From: Xanthobacteraceae bacterium
GTDB lineage: Bacteria; Pseudomonadota; Alphaproteobacteria; Rhizobiales; Xanthobacteraceae
Reading direction: 5' to 3'
DNA: 40,700 bases
Assembly: GCA_029239875.1 (NCBI GenBank)
Contig: JARBUD010000037.1
Coordinates: forward strand, 1 to 40,700
The position numbers were made by a program, and so were the translations under genes. Below, in pieces: positions 16,154-23,846 of this stretch (positions are counted from its first letter, which is position 1; every line of letters starts with the position of its first letter). The notes under the pieces were generated by a model. That model did no database searches. It saw nothing but the letters and a program-made list of their open reading frames with translations, and had not been told where the DNA came from.

Positions 16154-18166
16154 TCAGAAGTTGATCGAATAGCCGTCGAGCCACCCGTCGCCGCTCGTCG
16201 CGTCGTCGGTCTCTTCGGTCTCGGTAATCTCCGGCGCACGCGGAGCGCTCGGCGTGGGGGCCGCGACGAGTTGCACGCTCGGCGGCGAGAACAGGTCGCT
16301 GGTGCGCATCTCCTCCGGCACGCCGCGATCGCGCGCCAGCACGGCCCAATCGTCGGCCGTCATGCGGGAGAGGCCGAGATATTCGGCCAGCGCCAGATTG
16401 TAGATCCGGCAGTCGAGGAAGTGGTTCGGCCCGCGTGGCTTCCACACCTTGCGCAGCCGGCCCTTGAACTTCTCGTCGGCCAGATATTCGTTGGTGATCT
16501 GCTCGAAATAGACAGTGTCCTGCCACGTGCCGAAATGGCAGGCGCCGACGGGCTCGACTTCGGCCCCTTCGGCAAGACGCTGCTTTCGCAGATCCGCATA
16601 GAAAACGGCCTTCAGCGACCAGGTGCCGACGGCCCAAACGACCGCGCCGTGCTTGATCTTCTGGCCGTTGAGATCGATGTCGACCGGCTGCGGCGTGCCG
16701 AGCGGCGGTCGGGTCCATCCATCCTCGCCCTTCAATGCGAAGGCGCCGGGGCGACCGCGTACCCAGCTATAGACAACATGCGAGCGGTAGCCTGAATCCA
16801 CCCCGAAGGCGTCGACCCGTCGGCGTTTGCCGAACGCATCCGGCCACGCACGCTCATAGAACTCGTCCAGCTTGGCGAAGGCCCCGCCCTTCGGGTCCGA
16901 CGTGTCGCCGTCGAGGAACGTCGCCTCGATTGGCCAACTCGCGCGGTTCGGAGCGTGCGCCAGCACCTCGACATAGATTCCGTTGCCCTGCACGTCGGCC
17001 GCTGCCGTCAGCAAGAGGCCGAGGGGCGGGATGCGTCCGCGCGGATACTCCTCGCGCAGCGCCATCAGCCGAACATGGTCGGGCGCGTCACCGCGGATCT
17101 CGAAGGGCAGGCCGAGCGTCAGGTTGTAGAACGTCTTCAGCTTTGACGGATCGTCGCCGGCGTCGAGAAAGCGCTTGGCGATGACGTCCCATGGCACGAA
17201 CGGCGAGGACAGCGCGTCGAAATGATAGCTCGGGTGCTTGCCCGGCCCGGGCGATGTCGCGATCCAGCGACCGCGGCGCACCAGGCTGTTCTTCTGCACA
17301 CCCTCGATCACCGTCCCGCAGCAAGGCGCCACATAATGGGCGCGGTAGGGGAACTCGGCCTCGTGCCGAAAGAACGGGCCGAACTCGAAGACGAATTCTT
17401 CCGAGCAGCCGGGGCAGCGCACATGCCAACGCCGCTGGTCGCCGGCCTCGTACCTCGACCAGATGCGCGACGAGCCTTTGATGGTCGGCGTCGAGATGCT
17501 GGCGCGCTTCCACTCGCCGGTCTGCAGAAAGCTCTCCTGCCGGGCCGTGATTGGCGGCGGCTCGGTTGCTCCGGTCGGGTCAAAATCGTCGAGGCCGCGC
17601 CGGGGCTCGGCTCGGAGCTCGGAGGCGAGGGCGGCCAATCCGTCCGCGACCTGATTGCGCAGATCGGTGGCCGCGGTCTTGAGCGCCACGCGCACGCCCT
17701 GTACCCCGTTCTGCGAGATGGCGGCGGCGACGTCCTCCGCCATCCCTGGCAGCCGGTCGATTGCCTTCACGATGGGCTCCAGCACGCGAGTGATTTCATC
17801 TTCCAGCCGGTCGATGGCGACGGTGGTGCGCAGCTCGCGGGCGAGCTGCAGCTTCTTCATGTCGGCCGAGTAGGCCTTCTCGCGTGCCTGCTCGCGGGAG
17901 AACACCGGATCGGTGCCCGGCTTGGTGCCCGGCTCGTCGCGCTCCGGCTCCTGCCCATAGGCGGGATTGCCGACCTCGCCGCGGGCTGCGTCATAGGCCG
18001 CCACGTTGATCAGCAGCGTCCGGCCTTCCATCCGGGTCGGGATGGTGACGCCGCGGTCCTTCCACTTCCTCAGGTTCTGCGAGATCGCCGGCTTGGAGAC
18101 GCCGCGCGCCTGCGCAAGATCCGTCAGCGACAGCCAAAGACCATCGTTAACCGATTGATCGGTCAT
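16154..18166 (-). CDS. Chimeric terminase: small-subunit (Nu1-like) domain fused to GpA nuclease domain, ATPase missing
   Basis: 670 residues in one open frame. Residues 1-195 match a terminase small subunit: winged-HTH-like LTDLAQARGVSKPAISQNL, INVAAYDAARGE, FSREQAREKAYSADMKKLQL and a helical tail. From about residue 205 it matches GpA from its mid-region on: ISTPTIKGSSRIWSRYEAGD, Zn-like CPGC (251) and PCCG (281), YNLTLGLPFE, then nuclease acidic residues at AADVQG (391), GVDSGY (457) and FLDCRIYNLA (585). The roughly 200-residue packaging ATPase with Walker A/B that should precede residue 205 is absent. The junction is near 17540-17585. Interpretation: an in-frame deletion joining two genes, probably disabling packaging. 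Confidence 0.8.
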   Translation of the reverse strand: MTDQSVNDGLWLSLTDLAQARGVSKPAISQNLRKWKDRGVTIPTRMEGRTLLINVAAYDAARGEVGNPAYGQEPERDEPGTKPGTDPVFSREQAREKAYSADMKKLQLARELRTTVAIDRLEDEITRVLEPIVKAIDRLPGMAEDVAAAISQNGVQGVRVALKTAATDLRNQVADGLAALASELRAEPRRGLDDFDPTGATEPPPITARQESFLQTGEWKRASISTPTIKGSSRIWSRYEAGDQRRWHVRCPGCSEEFVFEFGPFFRHEAEFPYRAHYVAPCCGTVIEGVQKNSLVRRGRWIATSPGPGKHPSYHFDALSSPFVPWDVIAKRFLDAGDDPSKLKTFYNLTLGLPFEIRGDAPDHVRLMALREEYPRGRIPPLGLLLTAAADVQGNGIYVEVLAHAPNRASWPIEATFLDGDTSDPKGGAFAKLDEFYERAWPDAFGKRRRVDAFGVDSGYRSHVVYSWVRGRPGAFALKGEDGWTRPPLGTPQPVDIDLNGQKIKHGAVVWAVGTWSLKAVFYADLRKQRLAEGAEVEPVGACHFGTWQDTVYFEQITNEYLADEKFKGRLRKVWKPRGPNHFLDCRIYNLALAEYLGLSRMTADDWAVLARDRGVPEEMRTSDLFSPPSVQLVAAPTPSAPRAPEITETEETDDATSGDGWLDGYSINF

Positions 18167-18181
18167 CGTTAATCTCGTTAA
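18145..18181. promoter_or_regulatory. Triple TTAACG motif at the terminase start (candidate cosB-like binding sites)
   Basis: Three copies of CGTTAA on the plus strand (TTAACG on the coding strand) at 18145-18150, 18167-18172 and 18176-18181, spanning the terminase start codon. In lambda, the small terminase subunit binds repeats (R sites) next to cos and upstream of its own gene. This is a speculative match by position and repetition. Confidence 0.3.
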
Positions 18182-18205
18182 CCCCGCTTTACGATGGTCC
18201 GGCTA

Positions 18206-18217
18206 GCGAACGTTCGC
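18206..18217. repeat. 12-bp perfect palindrome GCGAACGTTCGC upstream of terminase (candidate cos nicking region)
   Basis: GCGAACGTTCGC is self-complementary. It lies about 40 bases upstream of the terminase start in the 278-bp gene-free gap where lambda-type phages carry cos. The rest of the gap (18220-18360) is G- and C-run rich without an open frame I can support. Cos assignment is inferred from position. Confidence 0.3.
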
Positions 18218-18361
18218 GCTCTCGCCGCCCGCATACGGGGGGAGGCCGGGAAGGACCCGCAAGGGGGGTGGGGGTCGGCCGCGAGGCCGGGGGAGGCGCC
18301 GCCGCCGCCACCGAGGCGGGGCGAGGGGCTCGGCACCCCCGCCCGCGATCCATCGACCACC

Positions 18362-18404
18362 GGGCGGAAATGCGAAGGCCCGGCAGCGTTTCCGCCCCGG
18401 GCCT
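18362..18404. other. Two mutually exclusive hairpins upstream of the terminase gene
   Basis: GGGCGGAAA (18362-18370) pairs with TTTCCGCCC (18389-18397). The nested AGGCCCGG (18376-18383) pairs with CCGGGCCT (18397-18404), followed by CTTTAT on the plus strand. The two stems share bases and cannot both form. It may be a weak terminator between replication and late genes, or part of the cos region. Confidence 0.4.
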
Positions 18405-18444
18405 CTTTATCCATGCACAGTGAGCACCAAAATCCAGGCGCGCG

Positions 18445-19299
18445 TCAAGCCCCCTTCGACGGCAATCCCTTGAGCGACGGGAGAATGCGGGTTTGTGGCC
18501 CCGCGCTCTCCCATGGACGCGCCGGACGACGCGGGCCAGTGGCCACATGATCGAACAGTGATTCGCGCAGCATCTCCGCCAGCATCGCCAGCGCAGCGTG
18601 CCAAACCTCGTACTCCGCCCGATCCATGGCGGCGTAGAACGGGGAGGGCACCAGTTCCATCTTGTGATAGGCGCCCTTGTAGGGGCGGCGCCGCGAGCCA
18701 CACCAGCCGTCGACCTCGTGCTCGGCATAGGTGACGATCTCGCCGTTCACGGTCTGCGGCACCAGCCGCTTCATGAACCACTTGGCCTTGCCATTGCCGC
18801 CCCGTACCGTGCGGTATTCCGGCGCCTCGGCTTCCCATTCCGGCACGCTGGCCACCATGGCGTGCTTGCGCACCAGCCATGCCGGCGAGGTCTTGAACCG
18901 CCGCGCCCCATCCTCGCCGACGACGCAAAGCCGGGCGAGCGCATCGGCGACCGCCGCCTGCCCGGCCTCGCCCCATGCATCCGGGGCGGCCATATCGGCG
19001 AAGGGCCACCACCCCTCCGGTGCCTCGACCAGCAGCCCATCCAGCCCGGCAACCGCATCGGCAACGGCCAGGGCATCGACATGCGGCACGCCATTGGCCA
19101 TCCGGTCGGGCGTCACGCCATAGCGGTTGCGGATATCCGCCTCGTCGATCACGGCTAGCAACTCGCCGTAGGCCGACATGGACGACCAGCCCGGCTTGAG
19201 CGCTGACGGCGCGATCGCCCCAGCCGGCACCTTCGGCAGTTCCTGCCGGTACGCCCAGATCAGCAGATCCTCGATATCGATGCTCACCTTCGCGCCCAT
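18445..19299 (-). CDS. Conserved prophage protein of unknown function
   Basis: A 284-residue protein starting MGAKVSIDIEDLLIWAYRQEL. I chose the ATG at 19299 because GGGAGG lies 8 bases upstream; a GTG at 19320 would put this site inside the gene. It is soluble, with WWPFADMAAPDAWGE, CVVGEDGARRF, EHEVDGWCGSRRRPYKGAYH and FYAAMDRAEYEVWHAALAML. Proteins of this type sit between the primase/helicase and terminase genes in rhizobial prophages. No catalytic signature is seen and no ATPase motif, so it does not supply the terminase's missing motor. Function unknown. Confidence 0.7.
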   Translation of the reverse strand: MGAKVSIDIEDLLIWAYRQELPKVPAGAIAPSALKPGWSSMSAYGELLAVIDEADIRNRYGVTPDRMANGVPHVDALAVADAVAGLDGLLVEAPEGWWPFADMAAPDAWGEAGQAAVADALARLCVVGEDGARRFKTSPAWLVRKHAMVASVPEWEAEAPEYRTVRGGNGKAKWFMKRLVPQTVNGEIVTYAEHEVDGWCGSRRRPYKGAYHKMELVPSPFYAAMDRAEYEVWHAALAMLAEMLRESLFDHVATGPRRPARPWESAGPQTRILPSLKGLPSKGA

Positions 19300-19539
19300 C
19301 TTCCCATCCTCCCGGCTCACGCCGCATCTTCCCGCTTGAAAAGCATTGGTATTGCTAGGTTTGGGAGGATAGGGAGGTTAGGGAAGATAATTCCGGTAGG
19401 TCTCCTAAGGTGCGCATATGAGCGCGCTACATCGGCGGCCTGCACAAATCCTCCCTATCCTCCCGCATCCTCCCAAGCTGTGCAAAATCAATCGGTTAGC
19501 TCTGCGCCCATCCTCCCGATTATGGGAGGATGGGAGGAT
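19298..19539. repeat. Clustered ATCCTCCC / GGGAGGAT octamer array (candidate replication origin iterons)
   Basis: Eight exact copies in either orientation start at 19306, 19363, 19448, 19457, 19467, 19510, 19524 and 19532. Near copies are at 19298, 19326, 19372 and 19381. Two clusters have about 9-base spacing: GGGAGGAT-type at 19363-19388 and ATCCTCCC-type at 19448-19474. They face each other around 19389-19447, and a 15-bp arm pair (19363-19378 and 19449-19464 region) is a perfect inverted repeat. It fills the whole gap between the helicase and 19299 genes, and another copy lies at 21089. One copy doubles as the ribosome-binding site of the leftward gene. Confidence 0.6.
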
Positions 19540-21215
19540 CAGCGCTCATAAGGGTTGTCATCCTCGGCTGCCGGCGGCGCATCGCGCGGGTCCGGCGGAT
19601 CGAAGTCGTACTCGTGCTTGATCAGCTCGATATCGAGCCAATAGCTGTTGCTCGATTTGGTCTGGTGCATGCCCCGGTCCTTCAGGGCGTTCGCCAACCC
19701 CTTGGCCGACCACGCGGTCTCATTGGCCGCCTTCGTCCACGCACAGAACAGCCGGTGCAGCACGGACGACTGCACCCGCTGGCCGATGGCCGGCGCCGTG
19801 CATTCGGCCAGGAAGCGGCCGAGCGGGTCCGAATCCTCGCGATACTGCTGCGTCGCCTCTATCACGACGTCCGGCATCGCCAGCCCATGGTCGAGCCAGT
19901 CGCACAGCCCGTTCAGCATCCGGTTGAGGATGCCGCTCGCCTCCTGCCGCAGCTTGTGCGTCAGGCGCGGGTCGCGCTTCTCCGGCGGGATGAAGATCGG
20001 CCACGGGATCAGGAGCACGCGGCCCCATATGCCCTCGTCGGTGCCGGTGATCTTGGGGCGATAGTTGCCCTGCATGGTCAGCTTGAACTGCGGCACGAAG
20101 CTGAAGATGTCGCGGTTGAGGTGCCGCGCCTTCATCGTGTCGCCGCCGGTGGCGAGCTTGATCAACCCCTCGGCGAGCTTGGCGCCCTTCTCCGGCTCCG
20201 AGGTCGTCAGGTAGCGCACGCCGGGCAGGATAGCGAGGTCGGGCGTCGCCTCGCCGCCTCGCCGCGCCCGGCCGCTGTCGAGGAAGGTCTCGATAGGCAC
20301 CGTCTCGGTGTAGCTGCCGGCGATGAATTTCAGCGTCTCGACATAGACGCCCTTGCCGTTGCGTCCCTTGCCGTAGAAAAACACCAGCTTCTGCTCGCCG
20401 ATGTCGCCGGTGAAGGACAGGCCGCCCCACTGGTCGAGGAAGCGCCGCACCGTCGGGTCGGGCTGCACCTCGGCGAGGAAGGCGTCGAACTTCGGGCACG
20501 TCGCCTCCTGGTCGTATTCCACCTCGGCAAGCTTGGTGATCAGGTCCTCGCGCCGGTGCGGGCGAAGCTGCACATAGGGCTCGTCGCCGTCGCGCTTGCG
20601 CACCTCCAACGTGCCGTTGCGCACGTTGATCACCATCGGGTCCGCGTCGAAGACGTCGGTCATGCGCTCGCGGTCGCTCTGCACCAGATTGCGCAGGCAG
20701 TTCACATGACCAGCGGCCTGGCTCGTCATCGCCCAATCCGCCAGTTCCTCGGAGAGCATGGGCGGCTTGCGCTTCCCCGGCTTCGGTATTTCCATGTCCT
20801 CGCCGCTGGAGGCGAGCCACGACGCCTCGTCGGCAATCAGCCGGATGGTTTCCTTGATGCGGGTTTCCAGCATCCGATCGGCCTCGCGCCGCGACCAGCG
20901 CCGCCCGTCCCACACCAGCCATCCCCATTCGCGCACGAACAGGAAGTCGTCGCCGAAGCGCTGCAGGAACCGTTCGGCATTGCCAAGGTCCGTCGGCGGC
21001 AGCCATGCCATCTCACGATGCAAAGTGTCGGCACCGTCGCCGTCGCCCCCCGCCCCCCCCGTTCCCGCACGCGCCGATCCGCCCAAATGGGAGGATCGGG
21101 CGGAGAAATCGTCGGCGGAAGAATGGGGTGCGGGGAAGGAAGGCGCAGCCTCGCCCTCCGGAAACACGGCGGCGGCCACCTTCTCGAAGGCTTCCTTTTT
21201 CGGCTGCTCGCCCAT
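19539..21215 (-). CDS. Phage replicative helicase/primase C-terminal type (D5/P4 family)
   Basis: A 558-residue protein with the D5-type region (about 70-270, including LNV-like MVINVRNGTLEVRKRDG and CPKFDAFLAEV). A superfamily 3 helicase domain follows: Walker A GKGRNGKG (282-289), ILPGVRYLTTSEPEKGAKLAE, FVPQFKLTMQGNYRPKITGTDEG and a WGRVLLIPWP arginine-finger stretch. It should unwind DNA at the phage origin. The ATG shares a base with the primase stop (TGATG), and a GTG one codon upstream is also possible. The N-terminal 65 residues are low complexity and include a G-rich tract. Paired with a separate CHC2/TOPRIM primase gene. Confidence 0.88.
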   Translation of the reverse strand: MGEQPKKEAFEKVAAAVFPEGEAAPSFPAPHSSADDFSARSSHLGGSARAGTGGAGGDGDGADTLHREMAWLPPTDLGNAERFLQRFGDDFLFVREWGWLVWDGRRWSRREADRMLETRIKETIRLIADEASWLASSGEDMEIPKPGKRKPPMLSEELADWAMTSQAAGHVNCLRNLVQSDRERMTDVFDADPMVINVRNGTLEVRKRDGDEPYVQLRPHRREDLITKLAEVEYDQEATCPKFDAFLAEVQPDPTVRRFLDQWGGLSFTGDIGEQKLVFFYGKGRNGKGVYVETLKFIAGSYTETVPIETFLDSGRARRGGEATPDLAILPGVRYLTTSEPEKGAKLAEGLIKLATGGDTMKARHLNRDIFSFVPQFKLTMQGNYRPKITGTDEGIWGRVLLIPWPIFIPPEKRDPRLTHKLRQEASGILNRMLNGLCDWLDHGLAMPDVVIEATQQYREDSDPLGRFLAECTAPAIGQRVQSSVLHRLFCAWTKAANETAWSAKGLANALKDRGMHQTKSSNSYWLDIELIKHEYDFDPPDPRDAPPAAEDDNPYER

Positions 21216-22360
21216 CACGCCACCATCGAATTGAAGTCACGGCCCGGCTCCGGCCAGGCGATCGAAACGCGCCGTCCCGGCGCGGCATGCCGCGCCGCTG
21301 CCCGGTCCATGGCGAGCCGCGTCGTGAAAGGGTCGCTGTCGCCATCGCCCAGCAGCCGCAGGTCGCGCACATGGTCGGGAATCGGAACGGCCTTGCTGTC
21401 GAAGTCCGGCACCGCCCCGGGCACGCGCAGCGCGCGGCCGGCTTTGTCCTTCGCCGTCGGGTGGCGCTCGCGGCTGTCGCGGGCGGCGCCGCCGGCGAGA
21501 TTGCCGAGCGAGATCGCGCTCCACATGGCGATGCCGTCCAGCGAGCGGCCGGTCTCCAGCAGCGCGGTATAGACCGAGAGCACGGTCTCGATGCCCTCGC
21601 CGAGTATCAGGCAAGGCGCGCCCGGGCCGCGCAGCAGTTCTATCCGCCCGCCACCGGCGCTGCCGCGCACTTTCTTCGCCGGCAACACTTCGCCCGTCAC
21701 CGGGTCGAATAGCTCTGCCTTGCCCTTGGGCGTGGAAAGGTCGAGCCAGGTGATATGCACGCCGGCGAAGCGCGCGTCCGGCCCGATGATGCCAGCCAGC
21801 ATCGCCGGCCCTTCATGCACCTGCCGCCAGTCCTTCCCGGTCGCCACGTAATAGGGCATGCGCGGGTGGAAGCGCAGATGCGCCGTCGGCGGCGCCGACA
21901 GGCCGCGCAAGGCGAGGTAGTCCGCCGCAGGCGAGCCCGCCAGCGGCAGGCTGGCCTCCCAGCGGCGGTGCATCTTCCGGCGCTCGCGCTCGCGATAGGT
22001 GGCCGCCTGGGCCTCGGCGCGGGCCTTGCGCTCGGCGCGCTCGCGCGCCCGCCGGGCTTCCTCTTCCGGATCGACGTCCTGCGCCCCGCCCAGCCACGCG
22101 ACAGCGCCGCGGAAGTCCAGCCGCTCACGCAGTTCGACGAGGCGGATCACGTCGCCGCCGTCCTGGCAGGCCGCGCACACCCAGCCCTCCGGCCAGCACT
22201 CGAAGCTCACGGAATCGCGGGCGTGCGGATTGGTCGAATGCATAGGGCAGGGGCCAACCATGCGCCCCTTGCTGCCGCGCCGCAGGCTCACCCAGCGAGA
22301 GGCGACGTCCGGCACCGGGTTGCGCTCGCGTAGATCGTCGAGTGCAGAAGGGGAGATCAT
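21215..22360 (-). CDS. DNA primase with CHC2 zinc finger and TOPRIM domain
   Basis: 381 residues from the ATG at 22360 (MISPSALDDLRERNPVPDVA). The zinc-binding CHC2 motif is visible: Cys38 and His41 in VGPCPMHSTN, and Cys62 and Cys65 in WVCAACQDGGDVIRLV. A helical Arg/Glu linker (about 92-135) leads to a TOPRIM-like domain with CLILGEGIETVLSVYTAL and an acidic LLGDGDSDP motif. It synthesises RNA primers for phage replication, working with the helicase encoded next. A longer upstream frame (to 22459) lacks a ribosome-binding site and is unlikely. Confidence 0.88.
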   Translation of the reverse strand: MISPSALDDLRERNPVPDVASRWVSLRRGSKGRMVGPCPMHSTNPHARDSVSFECWPEGWVCAACQDGGDVIRLVELRERLDFRGAVAWLGGAQDVDPEEEARRARERAERKARAEAQAATYRERERRKMHRRWEASLPLAGSPAADYLALRGLSAPPTAHLRFHPRMPYYVATGKDWRQVHEGPAMLAGIIGPDARFAGVHITWLDLSTPKGKAELFDPVTGEVLPAKKVRGSAGGGRIELLRGPGAPCLILGEGIETVLSVYTALLETGRSLDGIAMWSAISLGNLAGGAARDSRERHPTAKDKAGRALRVPGAVPDFDSKAVPIPDHVRDLRLLGDGDSDPFTTRLAMDRAAARHAAPGRRVSIAWPEPGRDFNSMVA

Positions 22361-22491
22361 GATCCCAGCACCCCTGATGCGAGGCGCAGAGGCGACGGCA
22401 TGAACCTGTTTATGTGGAATGACGCGGCGCGCATTTGCAGAGCCGCGCGAGCGTTCCACAGAAGAGGAACAACCTTATGGAATATTTTATC

Positions 22492-22536
22492 GTACCCCCG
22501 AAAAGAATTGACGCGCCCATGAAATGGGGGTACAAA
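22492..22536 (+). promoter_or_regulatory. brnTA promoter with overlapping inverted repeat operator
   Basis: TTGACG (22508-22513) and TACAAA (22531-22536) are 17 bases apart. A perfect inverted repeat GTACCCCC (22492-22499) and GGGGGTAC (22526-22533) embraces the -35 and overlaps the -10. BrnA-family antitoxins repress their own promoter, so this is a likely BrnA operator. Promoter strength and binding are inferred. Confidence 0.6.
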
Positions 22537-22560
22537 AAAATCACTGAGAGGGGCGGGGAA

Positions 22561-22833
22561 ATGAGCGGCTTTTACGAGTGGGACCCGAACAAGGAAGACG
22601 CCAGCACCCATGGCGTCGCCTTCGCCGCCGCCGAGGGCTTCGAATGGGAAACCGCCATCGAGGCCCGCGACACCCGCCGCCCCTATGTGGAAGTCCGCAC
22701 CGTCGCCATGGGCTTCATTGCCGACCGGCTGCACGTCATGGTGTTCAGCCGCCGCGCCGAGAAGGTCCGCATCATCAGCCTGCGCAAGGCCAACGCGAAG
22801 GAGATTGCCCGCTATGTCGACCTCACCCGATGA
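22561..22833 (+). CDS. brnT: BrnT-like ribonuclease toxin (DUF497)
   Basis: 90 residues from ATG at 22561, with GGGGCGGGGA just upstream. The family signature is clear: FYEWDPNKEDASTHGVAFAA (WDxxK, HGVxF), then RRPYVEVRTVAMGFIADRLH and VMVFSRRAEKVRIISLRKAN with ARYVDLTR. BrnT is an RNase-like toxin that cleaves cellular RNA and arrests growth; the fold resembles RelE. The next gene is its antitoxin, overlapping by 20 bases. It runs against the neighbouring leftward genes, so it needs its own promoter. Toxin-antitoxin systems of this kind often stabilise mobile DNA or affect phage infection. Confidence 0.88.
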   Translation: MSGFYEWDPNKEDASTHGVAFAAAEGFEWETAIEARDTRRPYVEVRTVAMGFIADRLHVMVFSRRAEKVRIISLRKANAKEIARYVDLTR

Positions 22834-23164
22834 CCGGAAGACGGCGCGCGAGCGCGCGCTGGCGAACCTGCGCGACATCACCCCGGAGGAGGATGCCGCC
22901 ATCACCCGCGCCGCCGAGGCCGATCCCGACAATCCGCCGCTGGACGAGGAGACGCTGGCCCGCATGCGCCCGAGCGCCGAGGTGGCGCCCGGCTTCGTGG
23001 CCGAGGCGAAGCGCCGGCGCGGCCAGCGTGGCCCCGGCAAGGCACCCCCGAAGGAGGCGATCAAGCTGCGCCTCTCGCCGGACGTGCTGGCGCACTTCCG
23101 CGCCACCGGCCCCGGCTGGCAGACCCGCATCGACGACACGCTGAAAAAGGCGATCAAGGGGTGA
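22814..23164 (+). CDS. brnA: BrnA-like antitoxin (DUF4415)
   Basis: 116 residues from an ATG at 22814 (MSTSPDDRKTARERALANLR), overlapping brnT. The C-terminal ribbon-helix-helix region KLRLSPDVLAHFRATGPGWQ followed by TRIDDTLKKAIKG is the BrnA hallmark; the N-terminal half is charged and probably disordered until bound to the toxin. BrnA neutralises BrnT and represses the shared promoter. No terminator is visible before the convergent gene, whose stop lies only five bases away. Confidence 0.88.
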   Translation: MSTSPDDRKTARERALANLRDITPEEDAAITRAAEADPDNPPLDEETLARMRPSAEVAPGFVAEAKRRRGQRGPGKAPPKEAIKLRLSPDVLAHFRATGPGWQTRIDDTLKKAIKG

Positions 23165-23168
23165 GCGG

Positions 23169-23846
23169 TCATTCGGCGGCCTCCCGCTCGCGCGCGCAGG
23201 CGGCCGTCCATTGCGCCGCCATGGCGGCGGCGACGCCGTCATAGGTGCGGCTGCGGTCCCGCCAGCGGTCGGGGCCGGGCGAGGCGCGATGTACCTTCGA
23301 CCAGTCCTTGTGCTCCTGCGTGCCTTTTTTCGGCGGCACCAGCTTGCGCGTCGGCACCAGCGGCGGCAGGCCGCGCAGATAGAGACCGGTCGCCTTGAAG
23401 GCCGGCTCGCCGAACCACCAGGGCTGCACCGTCTGCGGCTTGGCCCAGCCGCGGATGCGCTCGCGCGCATAACGATGCATCACGGGATTCTCGACGCAGA
23501 TGCGCTCGACCGGCGCATTCCAGCAGTCCGAGAACAGGGCGGCGCCTTCGTCGAGCTCCGCCCACATCGCCTCCAGGGTCCGGCCGGGCGGCGCCTTGCG
23601 GAGCCAACGCACCCCGCTGTTGCACAGCCGCGTGCAGGGCGGGTGCATCACGGCCAGCAGATCCCAGCCCTCGCCGAGATAGTCGCGGACATCGCCGATA
23701 ATGTGCCGGTTGCTGCCATCTTCGGCCGGCAGCAGGTCGACCGACCAGACGTCATGCCCATAGGCGGCAAAGGCCCGACGGACGACGCCGGACGTCTCGC
23801 AGCCGACAAGGATGCGCATCGGAGCAGGGTTGTCGAAGGAAGGCAT
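23169..23846 (-). CDS. Short C5-cytosine methyltransferase-like protein
   Basis: 225 residues; the ATG shares a base with the upstream methyltransferase stop (TAATG), with GGAGG eight bases ahead. Motif I-like ILVGCETSGVVRRAF, motif IV-like MHPPCTRLCNSGVRWL (PPC with a candidate catalytic Cys) and motif VI-like VENPVMH (ENP) are visible. The length is roughly two-thirds of a normal C5 methyltransferase, and I cannot identify a separate target-recognition domain. It could be a modified methylase or a base-modifying relative. Probably protects phage DNA from host restriction, together with the next gene. Activity unproven. Confidence 0.7.
   Translation of the reverse strand: MPSFDNPAPMRILVGCETSGVVRRAFAAYGHDVWSVDLLPAEDGSNRHIIGDVRDYLGEGWDLLAVMHPPCTRLCNSGVRWLRKAPPGRTLEAMWAELDEGAALFSDCWNAPVERICVENPVMHRYARERIRGWAKPQTVQPWWFGEPAFKATGLYLRGLPPLVPTRKLVPPKKGTQEHKDWSKVHRASPGPDRWRDRSRTYDGVAAAMAAQWTAACAREREAAE

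Noticed and set aside
17234..17265. A P-loop-like SPGPGKHPS (residues 305-313) in the terminase, which might be the missing Walker A.
   Set aside because: It falls in the region before YHFDALSSP, which matches the conserved GpA segment after the zinc-like part; it is not followed by an ATPase fold and no Walker B or motor motifs accompany it.
19298..19539. The clustered octamers as a CRISPR array.
   Set aside because: Repeats are 8 bases with spacing of 1-2 to a few tens of bases, in both orientations, without uniform spacers or cas genes.
19530..21572. A 680-codon plus-strand frame opposite the helicase and primase.
   Set aside because: Antisense shadow of two recognised replication genes, with no domains and biased composition.
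22435..22560. A longer N-terminus for BrnT beginning at 22435 or 22477.
   Set aside because: The family starts just before FYEWD; the extension would contain the promoter and operator and lacks a ribosome-binding site.
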